Assembly (NCBI RefSeq): GCF_025567625.1
Contig: NZ_JAOQJC010000007.1
Span: forward strand, 62,001 to 126,000
Direction: 5' to 3'
From: Paenibacillus sp. J5C2022
GTDB lineage: Bacteria > Bacillota > Bacilli > Paenibacillales > Paenibacillaceae
Length of the DNA stretch: 64,000 nucleotides
Position 1 is the stretch's first letter, and each line of letters starts with the position of its first letter. The notes beneath the pieces are model-generated. The model had not been told where the DNA came from. It saw only the letters and a list, made by a program, of their open reading frames with translations, and made no database searches. This document shows positions 54,536-62,951 of this stretch, piece by piece. The position numbers were made by a program, and so were the translations under genes.

Positions 54536-55363
54536 CTATTTCCCCGTTAAATTCATCTGCATGCCGCCCGACTTCAGACGCTTCTTCAGTTGCGTGGAGA
54601 ACAGCTCCAGCAGTACGGCAAAGAACAGAATGAAGTACGTGAGCGTCCCCATCTCCCGAATATCGAAGTATAGGCTGCTCGCCATAAACATGTCATACCC
54701 GATGCCGCCCGCTCCTGCGGCAGCCCCCATCGCCAGCGCATTGGAGAAGTTAATCTCCAGCCGCAGGAACGTCCACGACAGCAGATAAGTCATCGAGGAA
54801 GGGAGCACCGCCTGGAACACGATATGCAGCTTGCCCGCCCCGCTTCCCTGGAGCGCCTCCAGCACGCCGGGATTCAGCTCCTCGAACGATTCCGAATATG
54901 CCTTCGTCAAGTAGCTGACGGTGTGGAAGGTCATCCCGAGAACGGCCGCCACGCTGCCTAGTCCCGAAGATACCGCGAATATAAGCACCCACAATATCGT
55001 CGGCACAGCCCGAATGACGGCCATGACCGCTTTGACGAATTGCGAGACGGCGTTGCCGCTTATATTGCGCGCAGCCAGCAGCCCTGTACCTAGCGCAATA
55101 ATGGCGCCAAGCAACGTCGTGACTACGGCTAGGCCAATCGTAATGAGCACGGACATGACCGCATCCCGGAATGTAAAGTGCTTGAAGTGCGCTTCCCCGA
55201 ACATAGAGCCGAAATTGCTTAATGTATGGCGCACCCCCTCCAGAAAAGAAGCGTCTTTGGTGTCCATAGTCCAGAGAGTATATCCCGTTAACACGGCTAC
55301 GATTAACAAAGTAAGCTTGACGACAAATCCGGAGGGGTCAAACGGCTTCTTGCGAAGCGGCAA
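54536..55363 (-). CDS. phnE: PhnE-type ABC transporter permease, second copy
   Basis: 275 residues with about six membrane segments. The PhnE-type loop is ESFEELNPGVLEALQGSGAG near residue 160, followed by VFQAVLPSSMTYLLSWTFLR. The start is probably TTG 55363; no ATG exists in the open stretch upstream, and the RBS is weak (GGGGGG), so the true start may be a little earlier. It pairs with the upstream PhnE in a PhnCDE-type importer. It lies 54 bases before the metallophosphoesterase gene. Confidence 0.88.
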   Translation of the reverse strand: MPLRKKPFDPSGFVVKLTLLIVAVLTGYTLWTMDTKDASFLEGVRHTLSNFGSMFGEAHFKHFTFRDAVMSVLITIGLAVVTTLLGAIIALGTGLLAARNISGNAVSQFVKAVMAVIRAVPTILWVLIFAVSSGLGSVAAVLGMTFHTVSYLTKAYSESFEELNPGVLEALQGSGAGKLHIVFQAVLPSSMTYLLSWTFLRLEINFSNALAMGAAAGAGGIGYDMFMASSLYFDIREMGTLTYFILFFAVLLELFSTQLKKRLKSGGMQMNLTGK

Positions 55364-55436
55364 GGGCGGTCCCCCCGCGATAACACTGCCGAAGCTGTTG
55401 CCAGTTCCCTGAGAACGAATAGAAATCCCAACCTTT

Positions 55437-56225
55437 CTACTTGATCACTTTGCGAATCGAACCGGAAACCCATTCGATCAGCACGATGGTTATAACGATC
55501 AGCAGCACGACCAGACTGGCGGAGCTGTAATTCAAGCTCTTGTAATACAGATCGAAAGAAAATCCGATGCCCGTCCCGGTCAACAGACCTACTAACGTGG
55601 CGCTGCGGATATTGGACTCCATCATATAGAGCAGCCAGCTCATCAACTGCGGAGATGCCGATGGAATGACTGCACGACAGACGACGGACAGATAACCTGC
55701 TCCCGATGCCCGCAGCGCTTCCACAGAGCCGCCGCCAACCTCGTCAATCGTCTCCATGAAAGCTCTCGTCAGGAAGCCGAAGCTTGCGAAGAAGAGCGCC
55801 AGGAATCCCGTCACATCTGTAGGGCCAAAGGAAAACAGCAGCACGAGCGACCATACCGACACATCGATATTGCGAAACAAGGTGGCGATCAAGCGACATG
55901 CGGCGCTGAAGAAGCCGTTCACCTTCGTCGTGGATGAGCCCAGCACAGCGAATATTATCGCCGCCACCGCTCCAACAGCCGCGGAAGCAATGGAAATCAG
56001 AACCGTATCCAACAGCCGGGGCAAAATCTGCGGCAGCCTCTCCATCGCTTTCGCATCGGGATAGAAATTCTGCCAAGCCCACGACGCCGCTTCCGGCACG
56101 GAGGCAATGCCTTGCAGAGGATCGAATTGCGTAAGCAGCGATGCGCCATAGCCGATCAGCAATACAATACCTGTGAACAGGATAGTGTGCAGCCGTTTCC
56201 TGGCGAAATAGCTATCCAATCTCAT
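55437..56225 (-). CDS. phnE: PhnE-type ABC transporter permease, first copy
   Basis: 262 residues with about six membrane segments. The characteristic loop is METIDEVGGGSVEALRASGAG near residue 155, followed by VCRAVIPSASPQLMSWLLYM. ATG 56225 overlaps the 3' end of phnC by 14 bases; its RBS GGGGAGG lies inside phnC. Two PhnE subunits next to each other are common in PhnCDE-type systems. The cargo is not certain: phosphonate, phosphite, phosphate or a phosphate ester. Confidence 0.9.
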   Translation of the reverse strand: MRLDSYFARKRLHTILFTGIVLLIGYGASLLTQFDPLQGIASVPEAASWAWQNFYPDAKAMERLPQILPRLLDTVLISIASAAVGAVAAIIFAVLGSSTTKVNGFFSAACRLIATLFRNIDVSVWSLVLLFSFGPTDVTGFLALFFASFGFLTRAFMETIDEVGGGSVEALRASGAGYLSVVCRAVIPSASPQLMSWLLYMMESNIRSATLVGLLTGTGIGFSFDLYYKSLNYSSASLVVLLIVITIVLIEWVSGSIRKVIK

Positions 56226-57033
56226 AGGCCAGCTGCGCCTCCCCTTTCAGCTTCCCTTGCGCGGGCGCATCCATAATGAGCTCCCCGGATGCCGAGCCGT
56301 AAATATGGTGAATGCGATCTTGCGTCAGCTCGTCAGGCGTTCCACGGAAGACAACCTTCCCGCCGTTCACTCCGATGATGGTGTCGGAGTAGTGCAACGC
56401 CACATCAACCTGGTGGAGATTGACCAGTACGGTAATGCCCATAGACTCCGTAATGCTGCGAAGATGGTCCATAATTGTCTTCGAAGCGCTTGGATCAAGC
56501 GAGGCGATCGGCTCGTCGCACAGCAGCAGCTCAGGCTCTTGTACGAGTGCGCGGGCAATGCCGACACGCTGCTTCTGTCCGCCGCTCAGCTGGTCGCATC
56601 GCTTGAACATATGGTCGGTCAGTCCCAGCGCATGCAGAATATCCTGCGCTTTCCGCTTCTCGACCTGGCTGTATATGCCGATAGCGCCTGCCAGCGGGTT
56701 TTTGTACCCCAGACGTCCGTGCAGCACATTCTCGATCACACTTAGCCGCTCCACAAGATTAAAGTGCTGGAATACCATGCCGATGCTTCTTCTCAGCCGG
56801 CGCAGCTCCTGACGCCCCATGCTTGTCGTCTCCTTGCCCTGGAATTGTATGCTGCCTTGGCTCGGCTCAATCATCCGGTTCACGCATCGCAGCATGGTGG
56901 ATTTGCCCGCACCGGACGGCCCGATAATGGATACGAACTCCCCGCTCTTCGCAGAGAAGCTAACATCCTGCAGCGCCCAACTGTCCTTGCCGTATTGTTT
57001 GGACACATTGTCCAGCTTTAATAAAGTTGTCAT
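56212..57033 (-). CDS. phnC: PhnC-type ABC transporter ATP-binding protein
   Basis: 273 residues from ATG 57033, preceded by GGGGAG; the longer frame to 57102 is less likely. Walker A GPSGAGKST at 38-46, Q-loop GMVFQHFNLVERL near 86, signature LSGGQKQRVGIARAL near 148, Walker B LLLCDEPIASLDP near 168, and a switch residue in VNLHQVDVAL near 203. It powers the two PhnE permeases. The surrounding operon lacks phnG-phnM (C-P lyase), phnX and phnA, so phosphonate degradation is not encoded here. Confidence 0.93.
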   Translation of the reverse strand: MTTLLKLDNVSKQYGKDSWALQDVSFSAKSGEFVSIIGPSGAGKSTMLRCVNRMIEPSQGSIQFQGKETTSMGRQELRRLRRSIGMVFQHFNLVERLSVIENVLHGRLGYKNPLAGAIGIYSQVEKRKAQDILHALGLTDHMFKRCDQLSGGQKQRVGIARALVQEPELLLCDEPIASLDPSASKTIMDHLRSITESMGITVLVNLHQVDVALHYSDTIIGVNGGKVVFRGTPDELTQDRIHHIYGSASGELIMDAPAQGKLKGEAQLAYEIG

Positions 57034-57101
57034 AAGAACTCCCCTGTTTGAAGTAAGAGCAACCCCGCACATCGTTGTACGGGGGCCGCTCTGTTCATTC
57101 A

Positions 57102-59945
57102 TTAATCGTTCCTCATATAGGTGCGGTACAGCTTCTCCAGAAGAACGACCGCATTTCTCCGGTTTATGCTCTTCTCCAGTCCGGTCGATACTTCTTCTTC
57201 ATCCAGCAAGCCCTCTTGCAGGAAATAAGCTACAGCTTCTCTCGCATACGCCGGAACATGCCGGAGCTTGGCTTGCTCTTCCTCGGTAGCGCGCTTGCTT
57301 CCTTCGTCCGCCGCCGGCTTCATCCGGCTTGTATAACGATAGAACATGACCAGATAATCCAGTTGTTGCACCTCGCCATGCGGATTGAACGTATTCGTGC
57401 CCATTCCGTTCACAAGCCCCAGCTCGCTGGCGCCGGCAATCGCTTGCGCATAGTAGCTGTCGGTAGCCACATCCGCGAATACGGCGGCAGACTTGCCTGC
57501 AATCCCGAACAGACGATTGAGCATAATGACGGCGTCGGCTCGAATAAGCGGCTTGTCGCCATTGAACTTATTGCCCGGCATGCCCTTCACGACACCGAGG
57601 TCATACAGCGATTGAATCGCTTCTTTCGCCTTATCGTCCGCCTCAATATCGGTGAACACTTCTTCAACCTTCTTGCCGCCCTCTCCCGTCTCCGGCGTTG
57701 GTTCTGGCGTTGGCTCCGGCGTTGGCTCCGGCGTCGGCTCCGGCGTCGGCTCCGGCTCTTGTTGCTGAACAGCAATGTCTACTTGGACCTTCATCCCCTC
57801 ATAAGCAGCCGTAATTGCTGTTGTTCCGGCTGCAACAGCCTGGACCGTTCCTTGCTCATTCACAGCTGCAATCTCGGTATTCGCACTCTCGTAGACAATG
57901 CCCTCGGCTGCCGTCACATCCGTGATCTCCCCGTTGTTGAAGATCGCTTCCACTAGCAATTGAACGCTATCCATCCCGTTTGCAAACTCCAGCTCCACCG
58001 ATTCCGGTGTCGCCTTGAGACTAGTTACCGCTACTGGAACGATCTCAAAGCCTAGACGATCAGAATTCTCTTTATAACCACCGTTAAGCATTAAGGTCAT
58101 ATAATATTCGCCCGGCGAAAGATTCTCCATCGCAGTGATGTCCCCCATGCTGCCGTCATGGAACGTCATCTCGCCGTCAGGCAATTGGCGCGTATAGTCC
58201 CACTTTAATGAAGGTGTTGCGGTGCCTGGCGTATCGCCGCTGCGATAAATGCCGATCCAATCCTGCGTACTTTGAGCTCCTTCATACTTCACCGTAATCG
58301 GCTCGCCTTGCACAACAACCGCATCATCCATTTGCAATGTCGCCCGCTCCAGGACGGGACCTTCCGGCAGCGTCAGATCATCGTATGAACGAGGCTCCAC
58401 CAGGAATGTAGACAGCACTGCGCGATGATCGGACAGCCAGCCTTCGAACACCAAGTCTGCGGGAGACGGACCGCCGTTCACCGGCTTCTCGCCTACAACC
58501 TGACTATCCAGCGTTGTCGAGGGACCGTCCGTGTAGACAAAGTCGATACGGTCGTATACTTCAGGGGTTCTCCACTCTGTCCCTTCTGCTGCCCAGGTTA
58601 TGCCAGGGGTCGCAACGGGATCGGGATACACTTCCCGATAGGAATCTCTCATCCCTAATTCCTTAAGCTTCTTCGATACCGGCCACTCCACAATCTGGCC
58701 GAAGTATCTGTCCTTGTTCGCCTCCGTCCAATCCAGATGAGAAGCCACATTGAAATCACCGGTCAGGAACACCGGCATCCCTTGCTCCGCCAGCGCCGGA
58801 AGCTTGCTGAACGTATTGGCCATCTCCTTCATATGGAAGGCGTATTCGTTGTTGACCACTTCTTCCACCGTCTTGCCATCCGCAATGTCATACGGGCCAT
58901 AAGGCGCGTGGGACAAGTGGACATTGGCGAATGCCACCGCTCTGCCGGGGGCCACTTCAATAAAGTAATAATCGTTGTTGCTGTCCGGTTCCAATACAGG
59001 ATATTTGCTGATCAGACTCAGGTCCGTTCCCGCTCTTACATTGATATGATAGCCTAACAGCTTGGCCGCTTTGCGGACGACGGACGCATTCGTCTCCTGA
59101 ATGCCCGTTACGTCTGCCCCGGTCGCGGTAATGGCATCGGCAATATATTGCGCCGCCGCGTCTTCACCGAACTCACTGACGATCTTCCACTGCCAGATGT
59201 TAAAGCTCATCATTGTCAATTGCATCTGGGATGGAGGCTCATAGCCCGGCAGTATCGCCGCCGCATAGCCTTGAGACTGATTGCCCTCATATTGCGAGAA
59301 TGCAAGCACAGACACCGCTCCCTCCGGAATGACCGTATTAGCAGGAAAATCAAATACCGCTTGTTCGTCGTATGTCGCCGAGGTTACGGTCGCAATAGCC
59401 GGCTCGCCTGGCAGCGCTCCCGATGTTCCTCCCCAATACAGCCGATACTCCTTCACCGTGCTATTGCCTGCAGAAGGCATAATAACCGCCTGACCACTCA
59501 GCACTTGCTCCTGTGATCGCTCACCGTTCACGGCAAGCGCTGCGGGAGCCGCCAGCTCGAAGATGCTGAAAGCTGCGAACGCATCGTATTCATAGCCACC
59601 GTTCTTCAGGAAATACGCTTTGTAATCTCCGGCAGGAAGCTCGGTGTAGAAGGCGACCTCGCCTTCGCCTACCGGCGTATACTTCCAATCCAGAGAAGCG
59701 ATCGGATTATTCGCCGGTCCCGGCTCCCGGTCAGCTTCATAGATGCCGATCCAGTCCGTCGCATTGACCGCTCCGCTGTACGAGATCGTTATCGGCTCGC
59801 CTTTCATATAAGCGGACTTCCCGGGTGACAGTGCATAGCCTGAAGCTTGCGCCTGCTGCGGCCCAACGACGCTTAATACTGCAAGCAGCATGCTGAACGA
59901 CAGCATAATACTGAGCGCGCGCCATGCTGGGTGTGTCCTGTTCAT
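57102..59945 (-). CDS. SLH-anchored endonuclease/exonuclease/phosphatase-fold protein with two DWIGIY domains
   Basis: 947 residues from ATG 59945, which overlaps the HAD stop (ATGA) and has GAGGAAA upstream. A signal peptide ends near QAQA (about 33). First DWIGIYEAD domain about 36-130. EEP catalytic domain about 245-515: MMSFNIWQW near 248, GIQETN near 283, TGDFN near 395, DRIDFVYTDG near 468 and WLSDHRAV near 507, the full active-site set. Second DWIGIYRSG domain about 525-625, Big_2-like Ig about 640-725, TPEP linker, and two to three SLH domains (about 765-940). EEP enzymes cleave phosphodiesters in nucleic acids, lipids or inositol phosphates. It is placed between phnD/HAD and phnC. 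Confidence 0.9.
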   Translation of the reverse strand: MNRTHPAWRALSIMLSFSMLLAVLSVVGPQQAQASGYALSPGKSAYMKGEPITISYSGAVNATDWIGIYEADREPGPANNPIASLDWKYTPVGEGEVAFYTELPAGDYKAYFLKNGGYEYDAFAAFSIFELAAPAALAVNGERSQEQVLSGQAVIMPSAGNSTVKEYRLYWGGTSGALPGEPAIATVTSATYDEQAVFDFPANTVIPEGAVSVLAFSQYEGNQSQGYAAAILPGYEPPSQMQLTMMSFNIWQWKIVSEFGEDAAAQYIADAITATGADVTGIQETNASVVRKAAKLLGYHINVRAGTDLSLISKYPVLEPDSNNDYYFIEVAPGRAVAFANVHLSHAPYGPYDIADGKTVEEVVNNEYAFHMKEMANTFSKLPALAEQGMPVFLTGDFNVASHLDWTEANKDRYFGQIVEWPVSKKLKELGMRDSYREVYPDPVATPGITWAAEGTEWRTPEVYDRIDFVYTDGPSTTLDSQVVGEKPVNGGPSPADLVFEGWLSDHRAVLSTFLVEPRSYDDLTLPEGPVLERATLQMDDAVVVQGEPITVKYEGAQSTQDWIGIYRSGDTPGTATPSLKWDYTRQLPDGEMTFHDGSMGDITAMENLSPGEYYMTLMLNGGYKENSDRLGFEIVPVAVTSLKATPESVELEFANGMDSVQLLVEAIFNNGEITDVTAAEGIVYESANTEIAAVNEQGTVQAVAAGTTAITAAYEGMKVQVDIAVQQQEPEPTPEPTPEPTPEPTPEPTPETGEGGKKVEEVFTDIEADDKAKEAIQSLYDLGVVKGMPGNKFNGDKPLIRADAVIMLNRLFGIAGKSAAVFADVATDSYYAQAIAGASELGLVNGMGTNTFNPHGEVQQLDYLVMFYRYTSRMKPAADEGSKRATEEEQAKLRHVPAYAREAVAYFLQEGLLDEEEVSTGLEKSINRRNAVVLLEKLYRTYMRND
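57691..57757. repeat. 12-bp tandem repeat encoding a Thr-Pro-Glu-Pro linker
   Basis: About five and a half copies of a GGCGTYGGCTCC-type unit encode the linker before the SLH domains of the EEP protein. Copy number may vary by slippage. Confidence 0.85.
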
Positions 59946-60772
59946 GTGAGCATTTCCTCGCCTTCGTGATTGATATGGGTTAATGAGGCTAACAACTGAT
60001 CGTAGGAAGAAATAATAGCATCCGCGCTTCCGAAAGGTCTCGACTCCGTCCCTTGATTCTCTGGAAGCTCCTCCGGTACGATCGCTACCGTCCATGCGAC
60101 GCCCGCCGCCTTGCCCATGCGCATATCGGAGTCCGTATCGCCGATCATGACGACCTCCGACGGAGATACGCCGATTCGGCGGCAAGCAAGATGAATCATA
60201 TCGGGATTCGGCTTGCCGTTCGGCACACTGTCATTGCCGATAATCGTCTCGAAATATTCTCCGATGCCGAGCCATTCCAAGTGCTTCACCGCATCCGCCG
60301 TCTCGTCGGCCGTGACGACAGCAAGCTTCAAGCCCCGGGAACTGAAGTGCTTCAGCACATGAATCAAATGCGGCTTAATCCGCACGGGCCGAAGCTGCTC
60401 CATCCAGATATAGGCTTCTTCCAGACTTTCGTCCGCGATGGCGACGGCGGTCGACGAATCCATGCCGGCCTGCTGCGCATACCGGATGATCGCTTGCCGG
60501 ATAGCTCCGCTTGATCCGGTCGACAATAATCCCTCCGTATTATAGGAGACAACCTTGCCGTCGATGTCGCACTCCACACCGAACAGCGCGGCCAGAGATT
60601 CCGGCAAGCGGTGTGCCGGAACCTCCTGCCGCAATCTGGCATATACGCCATTCATCAATAATTCCGTCCAGCTGCCCCATAAGGAGATGAAATCAAGCAG
60701 CGTACCGTCTTTGTCGAACAAGATGCCTTTAATCGCTGTACGATGACCACTGATCATCATCCCGGTCGTCAT
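59942..60772 (-). CDS. HAD-family hydrolase (phosphoglycolate-phosphatase-like)
   Basis: 276 residues from ATG 60772; a longer frame runs over phnD and is not supported. The start overlaps the phnD stop by one base (TAATG). HAD motif I is LFDKDGTLLD with nucleophile D20 and D22. A helical cap follows, and the late motif GDTDSDMRMG near 211 holds the Mg-binding aspartates. It is cytoplasmic. Members remove phosphate from small esters such as phosphoglycolate or sugar phosphates. Its translational coupling to phnD, and the operon's lack of phosphonate enzymes, suggest that it dephosphorylates the imported compound. Confidence 0.9.
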   Translation of the reverse strand: MTTGMMISGHRTAIKGILFDKDGTLLDFISLWGSWTELLMNGVYARLRQEVPAHRLPESLAALFGVECDIDGKVVSYNTEGLLSTGSSGAIRQAIIRYAQQAGMDSSTAVAIADESLEEAYIWMEQLRPVRIKPHLIHVLKHFSSRGLKLAVVTADETADAVKHLEWLGIGEYFETIIGNDSVPNGKPNPDMIHLACRRIGVSPSEVVMIGDTDSDMRMGKAAGVAWTVAIVPEELPENQGTESRPFGSADAIISSYDQLLASLTHINHEGEEMLT

Positions 60773-61866
60773 TACTTCGACAGTTCCCGAATCGGATTGA
60801 ACCAGGCATCTTCCACCGTCATGAACTTCGTATCGCCCGATTTCCAGAATAGGCCTGAAGCTTCCGAGTCTTCCGGCAAGAAAATGCGCGCATTGTTCGT
60901 CGTCTCGTCGGATGTCATCGCGTCCACAATCGCCTGAAAGTCTTCTTCGCTGACTTGATCGAGATTCGCTACGAACGGGCCGTTCAATACCGGGGTAACG
61001 GCGATGAGGCGGAACGGCTTGCCGCCGAGCTTGTCGAACGGCTGCTCCGCATTGTCCTTCACGGCATACATCGCTCCTGGACGATTCGCCTCGCCTTCCT
61101 TCAGTTCCACATAATTGCCGACGCAAGTATCACAGAAAGCCGCTGCATCCGCTTTTCCTGTCAACAGATTAACTGCAGATCCTTGATGGGAACCGCCATA
61201 CAGCACTTCAGAGAAAAATTGGTTTTTGCCGCCTTCCAGCAAATCTTCCGCACTGATATCCTTATGCTCGTCTTGCTTGGAGAATGCAGCAACGATACCG
61301 CTGGAAGGTACTTTGAAGCCGGATGTAGAGCTGTTGGACACGAACGAGAAGCGCTGGCCTTTAATTCCCTTGATGGAATAGCCGTCACCCTCCATGTATT
61401 GCTCCTTGTTCTCTTCATTCACGGCAATCCAGCCGTAGTATACCGCATCGTCAAGCGTACCGGATTCACCGGAATTTACTACAAGCGGCTTCAGGTTGTC
61501 ATTCTTCTTCTTCGCTTCCACGTAAGCGGTGGCGCCCATATACGCCATATCTGCGCTTCCGTTCGCCAGCGCTTCAATTGCAATAATGTAGTCCGTCGTC
61601 GTGAAATGCTCTACCTTCTTGCCAGTTGCCGCCTCAATAACCTCGCCGATTGCATCGCGCGTATCCTTCAAGTCGCCGCTGGACTCATTCGGCAGCCATG
61701 CAATCGTCAACGTTTCACTCCCTTTCCCTTTTCCATTTTGTGCCGCTTCATTCCCTTGACCTCCGGCATTGCCGCCGTTACTCGTATTCCCCGCCCCTGA
61801 TCCGCAAGCGGACAGCAAGGTTGCCATCACAATCGTTAACAGAAACATAAATTTAAACTTTTTCAT
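60772..61866 (-). CDS. phnD: PhnD-type substrate-binding lipoprotein
   Basis: 364 residues. The signal peptide ends in lipobox LLSAC at about residues 17-21, followed by a Gly/Asn/Gln-rich linker. The PhnD fold is seen in LTIAWLPNESSGDLKDTRD near 53 and YIIAIEALANGSADMAYMG near 97. RBS AGGTGAG. It captures the phosphorus compound for PhnC and the two PhnE permeases. Ligands in this family range from phosphonates to phosphite and phosphate. The gene follows the DeoR regulator by 22 bases. Confidence 0.93.
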   Translation of the reverse strand: MKKFKFMFLLTIVMATLLSACGSGAGNTSNGGNAGGQGNEAAQNGKGKGSETLTIAWLPNESSGDLKDTRDAIGEVIEAATGKKVEHFTTTDYIIAIEALANGSADMAYMGATAYVEAKKKNDNLKPLVVNSGESGTLDDAVYYGWIAVNEENKEQYMEGDGYSIKGIKGQRFSFVSNSSTSGFKVPSSGIVAAFSKQDEHKDISAEDLLEGGKNQFFSEVLYGGSHQGSAVNLLTGKADAAAFCDTCVGNYVELKEGEANRPGAMYAVKDNAEQPFDKLGGKPFRLIAVTPVLNGPFVANLDQVSEEDFQAIVDAMTSDETTNNARIFLPEDSEASGLFWKSGDTKFMTVEDAWFNPIRELSK

Positions 61867-61888
61867 CTTCTCACCTGTGCTTTCCTGA

Positions 61889-62674
61889 TTATTCGGCGTG
61901 TATCCACGACACGCTGCTCTTCTTCAAAGCCGCCATCCACTGCGAAGGCGCCGCAACATCCGTCACAATCACATCGATGTCCTTCATCTCAATAATCTGG
62001 TAGGGGTGTACCCCTCCGAACTTCGTATGGTCCGTCATCGCGACGGTTAGCTGAGCAAGATCCGAGATCTTCCGAATCAAATATCCGCGCTCCAGGTCGA
62101 ACCCCGTAATGCCGCTGTCCATCATAAGGCCGTCCACCGAGATAAAGGCCTTGTCCACCCGGAAATTGCCCGCCATGCTCTCCGCCATGCCGCCCGTTAC
62201 CCGCGAGTACTTCGACATCACTCTGCCGCCCAGAAAATAAATCTGGCCCGTGAACAATCCCTCGTTCTGGTAGTCCATCAGCAAATGAAGCACATGAAAG
62301 GAGAATAAGACAATCGTAATATTCTGCTTGTTCTGCAAAAAATGAATGATCTGCATCGTCGTCGTTCCGTCATCGATAAAGATGACATCATTGTCTTCCA
62401 CCAGCTCGGCGGCAGCCCTGCCGATCCGCTTCTTCTCCTCCACCCTGACGACTTCGCGCTTCAGATAAGGAGGCTCCTCGCGCGTCAACTCCATCTTCAC
62501 GGCCCCGCCGTAGATGCGGCGAAGCTTCTTCTCCGCCTCCAGATCCTCCAGATAGCGGCGGATCATCTCACCCGACACTTGAAGCTTGACGGCCAGATCC
62601 GCCGACCGGACCTTGCCTTCCAGGTTCAGCATGTCGAGTATGATCCGTTTTCGTTCCTCACCGATTAATGACAT
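61889..62674 (-). CDS. DeoR/GlpR-family transcriptional regulator
   Basis: 261 residues. N-terminal HTH of DeoR type (about 1-57, LNLEGKVRSADLAVKLQVSG; a second helix RRYLEDLEAEKKLRRIYGGA). The C-terminal sensor domain (about 75-235) has DDGTTTMQI near 112, the position where DeoR proteins bind phosphosugars. DeoR-family repressors usually respond to phosphorylated sugar intermediates rather than to phosphate. As first gene of the Phn-type operon it is probably its regulator, hinting that the cargo or its product is a sugar phosphate. The promoter upstream is at 62699-62726. Confidence 0.9.
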   Translation of the reverse strand: MSLIGEERKRIILDMLNLEGKVRSADLAVKLQVSGEMIRRYLEDLEAEKKLRRIYGGAVKMELTREEPPYLKREVVRVEEKKRIGRAAAELVEDNDVIFIDDGTTTMQIIHFLQNKQNITIVLFSFHVLHLLMDYQNEGLFTGQIYFLGGRVMSKYSRVTGGMAESMAGNFRVDKAFISVDGLMMDSGITGFDLERGYLIRKISDLAQLTVAMTDHTKFGGVHPYQIIEMKDIDVIVTDVAAPSQWMAALKKSSVSWIHAE

Positions 62675-62698
62675 TCCTGCACCTCGCTATAGACATAC

Positions 62699-62726
62699 AA
62701 TCTATTTTTAAGAGAAAAGTCCTCAA
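62699..62726 (-). promoter_or_regulatory. Predicted promoter of the deoR-phn operon
   Basis: On the minus strand TTGAGG (62721-62726), 16 bases, TAGATT (62699-62704). The rest of the gap 62675-62951 is AT-rich and holds only this promoter and the terminator at 62909-62940. No Pho box repeat (TTAACA type) was found by eye. Confidence 0.45.
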
Positions 62727-62908
62727 CGACCACCTCCGCATTTGTTGAACCAGTCTTGCAATTTCTATTTTGCGGTTGGACTATCAACCCGGAATTAAAT
62801 GCAAGCTGATGATTTGTAAAGGATTTTGTTTGATTTTATTTATTTGGGAGTTCTCTCGGGGCGCTTGGGGGTTGGAGTTGGTTGGGATTTAATATGGGGA
62901 TGACAAAA

Positions 62909-62940
62909 GACTCCCGTCTCCAATAATGGAAACGAGAGCC
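62909..62940 (-). terminator. Rho-independent terminator of the MBL-fold gene
   Basis: On the minus strand a stem of 13 pairs (three G-U) with a six-base loop AUUAUU is followed by UUUUG, just after the MBL gene stop. Confidence 0.75.
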
Positions 62941-62951
62941 ACTAACCGTAA

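Noticed and set aside
59946-60185. N-terminal extension of the EEP protein to 60185
   Set aside because: It overlaps the HAD gene; ATG 59945 gives a clean signal peptide and a coupled start.
60773-61126. N-terminal extension of the HAD protein to 61126
   Set aside because: The extension overlaps phnD in another frame and reads as low-complexity shadow; ATG 60772 overlaps the phnD stop and directly precedes the HAD motif.
54536-61866. Phosphonate degradation operon
   Set aside because: Only the transporter is of Phn type; no C-P lyase, phosphonatase or phosphonoacetate hydrolase gene is seen in the operon.
62675-62951. Pho box or riboswitch before the deoR-phn operon
   Set aside because: No TTAACA-type direct repeats or conserved aptamer-like structure could be seen; only a promoter and the neighbouring terminator are supported.
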